A stretch of DNA of 64,000 bases from Metellina segmentata. Its lineage: Eukaryota; Arthropoda; Arachnida; Araneae; Tetragnathidae. Of the stretch, positions 21,901-33,900 are shown piece after piece. Below the pieces are notes generated by a model, which did not search any database, was not told the origin of the DNA, and saw only the letters and a list, made by a program, of their open reading frames with translations. The DNA lies in assembly GCA_947359465.1 (NCBI GenBank), contig OX375874.1, positions 97,777,441-97,841,440 on the forward strand. Reading direction: 5' to 3'. Position 1 is the stretch's first letter, and each line of letters starts with the position of its first letter. The translations under genes were made by a program, and so were the position numbers.

Positions 21901-24900
21901 CCCTCCCTCAACGTAGGATGAGAAGAAAGCAAATAGCAGATTGGTAGACGAGTGTAAAACAGAAGGAAGGATGGATTACTCGAGTATCTCGGGGTTCTGA
22001 TGCCGGTTCACACCTAAAGATGACCCCTGAGGGTCAATAGAAGCATCCTTTCAATCAATTCATGTGTTTGTTTGTCACGGTATCTGCGATGAGGCAAAAC
22101 CAATACTGTACTACTCGGATAACTCGTGACGCTCAGAGAGTTGTGCAAGAGTACACTTAACATAATGCGAAAATGCAGTCTCATCACATTCGGACAGTGA
22201 TGGCGAACCTTTTGAGCTCGTAGTGTCAAAAACCGGAAAAACAAACACTAACACTTGTGCTGACGATCTCACGCTAGCGCGGGATGCATCAACGCGTGAT
22301 TTTTTTTTTTCAAATTTAATATAGGCTATATGTTAGCTGTTTCGGAACACCTTTTTCGGCAATGAATTGATTTCTTGTTAACACGTTGGCTGACAATCTC
22401 ACGCCAGCGCGGGATGCGTCAACGCAATTTTTTTTCAAATTTAATATGGGCTATATGTTGGCTGTTTCGAAACGCCGTTTTCAGCAATCAGTTGATTTCT
22501 TGTTAACACGTTCGCTGCCGATCTCGCGCCAGTGCGTGATGTGGCGACAACGCCAAATAGACAATCACGCGTCAGCGCGTGGTGTGAAGCGATGTCTCAG
22601 TAGCCAGTCACGCGTAGGAGCTACGGCTCAACATTTATTGACCGCTTCAATCGGCATTATATATTAGGTGTTGGCGTGGAGAAAAGGTTAGAAGGTATGT
22701 GGTTTCGAATTTATAGCTTTATTAATTGTTTTCAAAAATCTTGTAATACCGAGTTGTAGAGACGATAGTTCTGCAGTTCCTTCACGCCCCCCCCCCCCCC
22801 CCGAAAAAGAAAAATGTAATCTAATAAGTAGGGCTCGGATTTTGCATATCTTCTTTTTAACCCCTAATGTTGATAGAAATATGTATTGAGTGTTTTTTTA
22901 CCAATGTGCAACAAAAAAAACACGAATTTTTTTTGCATGTTTTTGCATATTTGGGATTATTTTGCATATTTAGTGTTCTTTGCATGTTTTGTGCATGTAT
23001 GAAAAATTTTTTATTACTCATTTATAAAATTTTCCATTTTCAAATATTTTTACAAAAAAACTTCAAAAAAGTTTTTTAGAGACTTTTGCTTTGTGCGTTT
23101 GGAAAGATTTTCAGAAGCAAAACACATTTAGGTTGTTTGGCCTGGTATTTTCTTGTTTAGCCAAAAATTTATAGATATAAGAGAAAGATAGTAATGAAAG
23201 CATAAGCACATGAAGCAAAACATATTGTTTAGTTCTATAATAATCGAATTGCAACGGAGACTCTCAGTCTGCAAGCTACTTTGATCAACACAAATCAACT
23301 GCGACTCACAAACAAAGAGTGAAAAGGGCTCGAAATGTTAAGCATCTTAAACTTTGACCCGATGGAAGGCTGTTGAAGTCAGAGTCTCAATCGTCGGAGA
23401 AGAACGAGATGTTCCAAGATCTCTGCGAAGCAATGTTGAAATCAAATATTGCTCTTAATAAGTTGGAGAATGAACATTTTAGAGCCTTCTTGAAGAAATA
23501 CGCAGGCAAATTAATTCCCCATGAATCCACACTTAGGAAATATTACATTACACCATTGTACGAGAAGGTGATCAAAAGGATACAAAATGAGATAAATGAT
23601 TCCATCATCTGGATGTCAATTGATGAAACGACTGATCCTTGCGGGCGATATGTAGACCATGTAATAGTTGGGAAACTCAATTCAGAGGAAGCTGGACGTG
23701 GTCACCTAATTTTATGCAGAGTTGGAAAAAACTAATCACTCCACGATCGCCATGACAGTGGGTGAAGCGATTAATATTTTGTGGGGGTTTCACGCGCAGC
23801 AGTATGGGGAGGAACGATTGTTGAATTTTGTTACGGATAGTGCAGCCTTCATGCTGAAGGCTGGAGAAAGCCTAAAAATGTTTTATCCCAAGATGATTCA
23901 CCTAACGTGCATGGCTCATGGTGTCCATCGCGTTGCAGAAGAGTTGAGGAATAGTCTACATGATTTGAATAAATTAATATCTTCGACAAAAAAGGTATTT
24001 GTTAAGGCACCTAGCAGAGTAAGGGCTTTCAAAACTGCATATCCTAATATTCCTCTACCACCTGAACCAATAATCACAAGATGGGCACGTAGATTTCTGC
24101 GGCTAATTATTTTGCTGAACATCACCAAAAATTGAAAGAAGTGATTGGAAGTTTTGATGATACCGGGAACCAAGCTATTGTGAAAGCAAAAGCTGCACTG
24201 AACAACTCTTCTGTGGTCCAAAATGTGACTTACGTCAGATCCAATTTTGGAAATTTTCCTGATTTAATTACCACTCTGGAAAGTAGAGGAATGGAGCTGT
24301 GTAATTCTGTGGCTCTAATCGATGAATTGATTACGAAAAGAAAAGAGTGGAAAGCACGAGGAAGAAGCTGGATGCGGTACTGAAAAGAAATCCTGAATGG
24401 AAGACTTCTCAGGCTGTGTCAAAGATTTTGAATGGAGAGGTTGTACCAGAATGTGAGTTGACGGACCCTCAAGAAATACTATCTTACCGATTTCTCCCCA
24501 TCGTCGCATGTGACGTGGAAAGGTCATTCTCCTCATTGAAGAATGTTTTAAGTAACAATAGACGAAGTTTCAAGGTTGAAAATCTTGAAAAAACATTGAT
24601 TATTCAATGTAATTTCAATTAGTTGGAGGATGTTCAGGGATGTAACTAGACTAGTTTTCGCCCGGAACACCTGAACACCTCCCCGACAACACCTGTAATC
24701 GCCACCATACATTAATTCCACAAATCCAAAATTTTTAAATTCTACAAAGATGGCAAGGACTTAATTTCAATTTTCAAAAGTAAATCGATTAATTTGCAGC
24801 AATTTCCTTGACAAATAATCGAACCGTAAAACTGACATCTCAACTAAACTCTTTTAAAGCTAACCGAATTCAGTTTCGTTTGTCGGCGCATCAAAGCCAC

Positions 24901-27900
24901 TTGGAAGACAGGAAACTTCCGAGACACGAGCCCGTTATCCTAAACTTCTTTACTCACATCAGACTCGTGCAACCCTTCACACAATTTGCATTTAGTTCCT
25001 TTTATCGTTTTTGGTTTTTGTAGTCAACTAATAAATTTTCCTCTTCATATTTTATCATGCGTAAATATATATACTAGTAAAAAAAGTCGTTGGCATGTTT
25101 AGCAACCCTACTCATTCCGTCGCTTGCACATGTCCCGTCTACCCACCTAGCTACACTCCGGAAGAAATTTGAAATGCTTTAATTTTAATCTACATTTTCC
25201 CCCAACGATGTAAGATTTATTAATTTGTTGCTTTGTATATTTTTTATTACCTATAACTGCGCTGTAAAAATAAAATTGTGAATTAATTGAATGAACGTGT
25301 GGTTCAATTTCACGTTATTCTATTCACTACCCCTTTTTGTAAGAATTAATATATTTTTTTACAATTTTGCATATTTGGGGAGTTTAGTGCATATTTTTTG
25401 ATTTTGAAATGCATATTTCAGGTCATATTTTTGCATATCGATCCGAGCCCTACTAATAAGCGTCTAACAGATGATGAAATTGCAGATTCGTTGGCTGAGC
25501 TTTCGCCAATCTATTCTGGTATTGGCTTCTGGGAAAAACCCATTTCTATGGTGAGGCAATAACTATTAACGCGCCATATCAGTTTTCGCAGCGAACGTGT
25601 TAACTCGAGTGCTGTGTTTAATCTAGAAGTATCCATAATTTTGTGATATTTGCAGCCCTAGTAAAAAAAAAGTTATATTTTCATCTGTCAGTCTGTTTCT
25701 TTTGTTGATTTCAATATCATTTAACGCCGAGAATAAGGTTTCGACGGAGTACGTAGAGTGGAAAATTATGAGTAATGCTTAAAGTGTCTGGTAATCGGTT
25801 CCAAGTACTCCAACTTTCCTTGTTTCGTAGCGGCCTTTCTAGATTGATTAAATCTTTCGCCGAATGGGTCAAGTAAGAATTTACAATATGCTGGTACTTT
25901 ATATCCATTGCCATCATTTCATTTTGTACAGTTGTGTTAGCCTTCTCGAAGTACTTTTTTTTCTCGAGGAAAGCAGTTAAAAGTTAGTCTCTGAATCTCG
26001 TTTGAAATTTTAAATTGATCGAATGTGTCACCCTTGACATGCGTATCCTAGGTTCGCCATCACTGCACTGGGAGATTCACAGAAGCTATGTTTAAATCTA
26101 GCCGACCAACCGGTATAGTGGTTAAGGTTTTAGCCTCTAGATCGGAAGGTCCCCGGTTCGAATCCGGGTTCGGATGTTTGTAAGCGTATACCAGCTCAGG
26201 TGTTGCTTCGTCATCTGAACATGGTTCAAAATTACGAAGTATAAATTGTTAGGGGCAATGATGGTCCTCCCACTGGGTGCTCCTTCACAAGTAGCCATCA
26301 CTTCCGGCCTTGTACTGGCCAATGACTTAGGTCAAATGTGCCCGCCATTAGGAAAAAAAAAATTTTTAATCTTAAGAAGTATTATTAAAACTCAATTTTT
26401 AGCTCAGTTGGATATTCAGTCATGCCTGATTTGAAGGTAAATCGGTTTGAATTTTTAGTTGTTTAGATCTCGAATATATATTTAGAAATCCTAAGTAACA
26501 ATAGAAAACTATTTAGGAAACCTATTTTACTTAATTTAATCGTTTGTATCCATACTGTTATGACCTTCTCCGATCCATATATACTTCCTTTAAGGTTAAT
26601 GACAGAAGGTAGCACAATCAGAGCCATGTGAAAGTACAAATTTCTCTACCAAAAGTACATCACGGTGTAGTTGGGTTGTTGTTAGTTAATTTTTGTAGAG
26701 GTAGGCCCGGTGCACACACATCCGGTTTTTCAACGTGCGGCGCCGCTGCAGCAACGCAAGTGCGGTCTGAGATACATTTGATCCAATGGAGCAGTGTACA
26801 CATGCCTCCAGCGCCGCTGTGGCGACACACTTCCAACTTGCGTGCAATTTGTACCGCAGTTCCGCACATGAGTCTCCGTTCTGAAGTACCTTGTTTTCAT
26901 AAACAAATGGGATATGAAAAGTAATTAATAAATGGTTGCATCCAGTAACGTCTATTTTGTTTCGAAATATACTTTTTTTACACTAAGCGAAATATAAACA
27001 CGTTTCCTTCGATAGAATATTTATCGCAAATGGCTTGAAATGAGTTCGTCCGTCATTTCACGGTTATGTGTGTATAGTTGAGCTTCGGGGCCGCAGTGGC
27101 GCCGCACGTTGAAAAACCGGATGTGTGCACCCGTAACTAACTCCAGAATTAAGAGTTTCTGAATTCGATAGATACCACCAGTTGATAGGTTGCCAGTTGC
27201 ATGAGATCGTGAGAGCTATTGTAAGATAACTGGTGTGCCTTCGTATACGTAGTCAAGTAAATGAAGATTTCGGTCATAGACTGTCCCATATCGAACGTAT
27301 CTTGATTCTCAGAACTGACGCAATGTTTGAAACTCTCTTCAGTCATACCATTCAAAAGAATCGTCTCACCCTTCGGAACCGGGAAGAAGCCTGTGGCGTT
27401 CCAATCTATCACTGTCATCGGTCAACTTTGAAGATCCAGTTGAAATGACCTACTGATCATACCCATTGACCAAAAGAGGGGAAAGCATTCCCTTTGTCCA
27501 AACCCTGACACTTTTAAAGGGAACTCGTTTTCTAGGGGTGTCAACACAACAGGGATTTGCCATGCCGCCAAGAGGGTTAATAGCCGAGTGTGAGCGTAGC
27601 AAGCACTCTGATGAAATGAGGCTGAACAGCAACGAAGAGTGAAGTCGTGTTAGGTATAAAATCAGTGTCTATTATCACAGGGATTAAGACAGTTGATGGA
27701 AGTGATTTATCATCGCATTTTCAAACCTACTTATTCACGCGTTTTACCGAAGTGCCCACCAAATGATGCAGACGCGTGTTCACATCACGTCCATCCGTCA
27801 CCAATTTAGCAAGTCGTGTGAAAGACAGTGCAACTTTGTGTATTAAAAGTATATCATAGTGCAGTTGGGATGTTAATGGATGTTGTAGTGGTGGCTAAAA

Positions 27901-30900
27901 CACACTACGAAATTAGTACCACACACTTGCACGTTAAACTAAAGGTATACCCCGCGCAAGAGTAGCAACGTTTCTTACTTCATAGGAGGCATTTCTCATG
28001 AACTGTTTGGCGGGTTGTCTCCAGATGGCTGGAACAGTAACGACCCACCTGACATCGTCGTTCAGAATCGCCGTGGCTGACTGGTCGCTGAGTTCCTGGA
28101 GGGCATGCTTTCGGAAGTAACTGAGAGCGTGTGCGAATACCGTCATTGCCGGTACTCCCTTGCCATTGGCTGCATGGATTATGGTATCACGACTCAAATT
28201 CTATTTCCAAACAAGAGAAACACGCAATGTAAAAACGACAACAGAAATACTAAGTATGCAAAATAAACATGGCTAAAAAGTATAACTTAAAACTATAAAT
28301 AGATTCGTGCAATTAAAATCGGAATTTTTAGATCGTAATTTCCGATACAAAACTAAAAATGTCATATCTAGAGCTTATTACTAATAGTTTTAAAATTTGA
28401 AAACCTCACTGGAAACCTTAGAATGTACTTTTTCTTATGGTAGAATTATTTTTGAAATTGGTTAATAAATAAATTCCATACAATTAAAAGTTGGTCAGAC
28501 AAATTTCGGAATTTTTTTATTGTAATTTCCGATACAAAACTAAAACTGTCATATCTATAGCTTAATACTACTAGCTTTAATATTTGAAAATATCACGTGA
28601 GAGCTTAGAATGCACTCTGTCTTATGGTATAATTATTTGCAAGATTTGTTTATAAATAAATTCGATGCGATGGAAAGTATAATTTCGCGTTGGTGTACAA
28701 CTTGTTCATCGCAGAGATGAAACGTTAGATTGTTCTAGCTGGCCTTGGTGAAACTCGCTGTGACGTCATGGCCTGGAAAGTCCAATCAGAATCTACGAAT
28801 TATTAAGATAGAGTTTCGCCGTCGCAGGATTGAAAACACAATTTGAACTTCGATTTTTCCGACTGTTTCCCGAGAAAGTACGCATCAGAAAATTACAAAA
28901 TTAATACGGTTTGTTCAAAAATGAATAGGGAACAAGATGGGGAAGGTTTTTTTCTGATACGGCTACTAAAACACATTCACACCTGACCCTCACTTAGACG
29001 CTTGCGAAAGGTCAATTGATCGGTTAATACTCGAGTTACTATTAAACAAAAGCAGGATTGAATTTCTCAAGATTATAATGATTTGATTTAATGGTGAACT
29101 ACCTACAAATGTAAACAAACTACTTTTTTCATGCGTTAATAAATGGTACAAAAAAAAAGACCTACCTCAGTCTTGTGCAATGTCATCTTGAATTTCTCGA
29201 AGTAGAGCCACTTCTTTGCCTCCTGCTGATCCAGATCATGGTAGCAATCCCTGGCCGCGTATCCGAACGAATGGAATTTTTCATCTGGATCCAAAAGCAG
29301 GGTCGTGGGCGTCTTTTGGTTGATTACACCAGGATCCCCACCTTTAAGATCAACAGTGGTCACAAGGAGAAATGAAATTTCAACAGAGGACATAAACAGG
29401 ACTGATATTTAGGAAATTCCATTTAACCCTCCCGGCCGTTGTCTAGATGGTAGTCAGTTTTGTCACTATCTCGTCATTACAAAGCTAACTAGATCTTGAT
29501 GGAAGAGAATCTATTCATCAGAAGAAAACTAACCATATATCCATCTCGTTACCATGAAAATATCGACAGTACCTTGATGACGAGGTATCTCATTAGCAAA
29601 ATTAGTCGGATCTTAACGGACGATATCTCTTCTAAACCCCTTGGAGGGCTGAATACAGTTATATTAGTGTAAAAGTCATTTTGTTCCATAGTAACACTCA
29701 TTACGGAACGTTTCAAAACGTCTTCAGCTAAAATGAAAGTGAATCGCAGAAACATTTAAAAATAGAAGAATAATTTGTTTGTCTTGGATACAGCACGAGT
29801 TACAGCATTATTAATTACGCTTTCTTAGAGCACGAACTCATTACAGTGAAACTTCGATTAACCGTCGGGACCCGGACGGTTAATCAAATAGACGGATAAC
29901 TGAAAAACCTTAAACAACTACCCATCTCCATCTATTATATATGAACGAATGATAAAAAAATGCTTGTTTACAAACTGGAAATATACTGTATATACATGTA
30001 TTTTATTTTACAGAAACAAACAATTTACAATTTACATTTACAGTATAATACATACTGTTGCATGAATACGCTCTTTACGTTCAAATTTTAAAAGTCTCAT
30101 TTTCTGCGTGTACGTACTAAAACGTTTATTATTTAATGAATTAACTTTTAATCACGGTTAATTACTGACGGTTAAAAGAGTGACGGTGAATCGAAGTTTC
30201 ACTACAATTTACATTTTTTCGTAGACACTAAATGCTCATTTTCAGGATAAGAAATTCATAATCGTATTACAATCTGTTACAAGATAATGCCCAAAAACAT
30301 TATAATCTCTCACAAGATAATGCAAAACCATATTATAAGATGAATAACACTGTCCTAAACATTATAAAATTCTCATAATGTTAATTTTTAAAAATTTAAA
30401 ACCGTTGATTAACCTTTTAAGTGGTTTCGACGAGATATCTCGTTCATCAAGATTTGACCAATTTTGTTAACGACGAGTATTTTATTCATTTCCCCCATCT
30501 CAAATTATTAGATGTAGAAAGAAGTTTTAAAGCGAGTTTTGTAAGACGTCTACTGCAAAATAGCATACCAATGAGTACAACACGTTTCTGTCATGTGATA
30601 GAAACCGGTCGAACCGACTGAGAAGCTGGGTAAAAAGTGAACGTAAAGTTGAAATTTTGAAGGTGAAAGATGTCATACGATAAGACATTTATTCGTCACT
30701 ACAATCTTTACGAATTTCACCAGCACAAAAGTGCTGCAAAAGCAGGGCAATCAATTTGTTCTGTTTTGGAGGAGAATATCGTATCGAAAAGCACATGTGA
30801 GTATTGGTTTCGACGTTTTAAAGATGGCAATTTTGAGGTTAGCGATGGACAATGTAGCGGCGCTCCACTGAAGGCTAGCCATGACGATTTGCAAACTCTT

Positions 30901-33900
30901 CTCGATAAAGATGCATCTCAAACGCAAAATGAACTTGCTGAACAGTTACGAGTATCACAAAAAACGATTTCTAATCGTTTACATACAATGGGAAAGATTC
31001 AGAAGGCAGGAAAATGGGTGCCAGATGCTTGAAGTGCATGAATCTGCTGAATAGGCATCACAGAAAATCTTTCTCGTGGAAAATCGTGACAGATGAAAAA
31101 TGGATATGTTATGACAATCCGAAACGCAAAAAATATCGGGTGAATCCCGGCGAAGCAACAACATCAACGCCGAAAAGAGACATTCACTGCAAAAAATTTT
31201 TCCTATGCATCTGGTGAGATATGAAGGGAGTACTCAATTACGAATTGCTGGAGCCCGGTGTAAGTGTAACTGCTGAACGCTATAAACAACAATTCCTGCT
31301 ATTACAGCAGGAAATTGATCGAAAACGTCCGTTTACTGGCAAAGGTTTGCGGCCCGTCAAATTGCTCCATGACAATGCACGGCCGCAAAAGTGGTCAAGG
31401 ACACGTTAGTAACGCTTGGCTGGGAAGTTTTGGAATACCAGGCGTATAGCCCCGACATAGCCCCTTCGGACTACCATTCATTTCGGTCTATGCAGAATGC
31501 CTTGTTTTCTGTAAACTTCCGGACAGTTGACGACTTCATTGCGTCAAAAGAGGAATCTTTCTACACTGCTAGCATCCGTGAACTGCCTGACCGATGGCAG
31601 AAGGTAGTAGATAATGATGGAGATTATTTCGATGAATAAAAGTATTAATATCACCTCTAAAATACATATTCATTTATTTGACACATTCTTTAAAACTTCT
31701 TACTACACCTGATATTTAGATCATAAGAAAACTGACCTTTTATCTCGTCATCATCAAACTGAAACGATCTGGCCATCATTAAAAAACGGCAATACTTTTA
31801 CGAGATATTTTACCATCAAGGTACTGTCGTTTTTCATGATGACAAGATCATTTCCGTTTTTGATAATGACGAGATCAAAGGTCAGTTTCCTTCCAACGAC
31901 GAGATATGTCGTACATCACGATCTGGTCAGGTTTGCTAACGACATACCTCATCCGAGACAACCGTCCAGGAGGGTAAATTTTTCAACAGTTGTACAGTAA
32001 AAAATTCTTTCTACAAGTTGAGTTTCTGTTCTGAGCCGATTACTACCATTAAATGTAAACAAGTAAGTCACCAATAACTATAGTTTCACTAACCTTCCCA
32101 TTTTCTCATCATGTGGACATTTTCCGAATCTTGAGTAAAACTGAAAGCGTAGCCGCTGTAAGTTGTGCCGAAATCTATGGCCACCACAACGAAGTAGTTC
32201 TGCTGCGGAGAAGCACTGCATTGACTGTCCGCTGTATTTCTCGCATCGGTGGAATAGCCATTGGTCAGAGGATGAATTCCAGAAGATACCACATCTAGAA
32301 ATAAAAACAATCTTCTCTTAATTGATTTTACACGGCGAGGCTCTGTGAGTATCCCCACTGCGCTAGCAACCTGTCGTAGGTGTAGCAGGTTCAATTACTA
32401 TCTTCTGTGTTAAGGCGCGTTTTCACGAATCAAGTTTAATTGACCGATTATACACTCATGTCTATAAATTAAGGATAATTCAGAATCACACGGAAATCGA
32501 ACTTTAAAGTAAAAATTGTACCTGTAGAATTATCGCACACATCTTCAAGAATAATATCCATATAACAGGAAGCCATCAGATGACGCCGATAGTACGTCAC
32601 AATGACGAGAGTGTAAGAGAGGTGTATATAAGGAATGGTAGCAAAGAAGTCAAATTGTTCACAAGCGTTCTGTAAGCCGCTCAGTGCCACAACCGAATAG
32701 TTGTGGCACAGAGGGCGCATGTAGAGGATTTTTTTTCTTTGTAGAATTATCGGCCGCCTGTAATGCGGGCGTACTCCGACGGAAGTTTCAGTGGAATTTG
32801 GAATCGCCCAAAGTGTCATCACTAGGGTTTGGCAACGATTCCAAAATGATGGAAATGTCAGTAGACGTTACAGTACAGGTCGTCCCCGAGTTACAACGCC
32901 CAATGACGACCGCTATTTGGCAGTAACTGTTAAAAGAAGCAGACGGATCACAGCATCCGACCTTTCTCGTCAGCTATCTTCAGCCACGGGAACGACAGTT
33001 TCAAAGCAAACCGTTTACAGACGTTTGGGACATGTTGGTCTATATGCTCGCAGGCCTGTCAGATGTGCTCCGCTCACGGCAACACGCTGTCGCCAGAGGT
33101 TAGCTTGGAGTAGAGAACATGCAATGTGGACATCGTCACAATGGTCTTGTGTGATGTTTTCCGGTGAGTCCAGGTTTAGCTTGCAGTCTGATTCACGGCG
33201 GACGTGTATATGGAGAACGCCAGGTACCCGCTACCACCAAGACAACATCATTGAACGACACCGTTACGGTGGTGCAGGATTGCTCGTTTGGGGCGGAATT
33301 ATACTGTGCTCCAGAACAGATCTACATGTTCAAATCGGAACCATGAGAGGCCAAATGTATCGGGACATCATTCTGGAACAACATGTACGTTTGTTTAGGG
33401 GTGCCATGGGCGCAGAATGTGTTTATGGATGATAACGCCCGACATCATCGTGCAAACACTGTAAACGAATGCCTTGAATCTGAGGATATCACCCGTATGG
33501 AATGGCCAGCATTCTCACCCGACTTGAATCCGATAGAGCATGTGTGGGACATGCTTGGCCGACGAGTTGCAGCCCGTCAACCACCTCCTACATCTGTACC
33601 GGAACTTCGGAGAGCATTGCTTGCTGAGTGGAATGATCTTCCCCAAGATCAGCTCGATAATTTGAGATCCTCAGCATGCCTAGGCGCTGTACGGACTGTA
33701 TTTCATCGTCTGGGAGACATACAATGTATTAACCATCATACCAATCATATCATGTTAAGTTTTTGTAAGGTCGATATTTTTTGTAATTGCTCCAGTGAGC
33801 AAAAATTGTAGTTTTATGAATGGTATCAAACATACACCATCTTTTTTGTTCTTTATCTTTTATTTAAGAAATGGGCTTTATGAATAAGTCACGTTTGTTT

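Larger units (their letters stand above)
22507..25599. mobile_element. piggyBac-like TTAA element, split by a nested hAT
   Basis: The left end CACGTTCGCTGCCGATC and right end ...TTCGCAGCGAACGTG are inverted repeats flanked by TTAA (22503-22506, 25600-25603). Removing the hAT at 22829-25452 leaves about 470 bp. The remnant right of the hAT encodes [20 protein letters not shown] in one frame, resembling the acidic N-terminal part of piggyBac-type transposases, with no catalytic core. A truncated relative of its right end is at 44372-44455. It contains a C16 run at 22787-22802. Confidence 0.75.
30412..31975. repeat. 'CGAGATATCTCG' family element split by a mariner
   Basis: The left part (30412-30507) reads 'TTAACCTTTTAAGTGGTTTCGACGAGATATCTCGTTCATCAAGATTTGACCAATTTTGTTAACGACGAG'. 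The right part (31713-31975) holds 'ACTGACCTTTTATCTCGTCATCATC', 'CTGGTCAGGTTTGCTAACGACATACCTCATCCGAGACAACCGTCCAGGAGGGTAAA'. Together they reconstitute one copy of the family around the mariner at 30508-31712. Confidence 0.6.
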
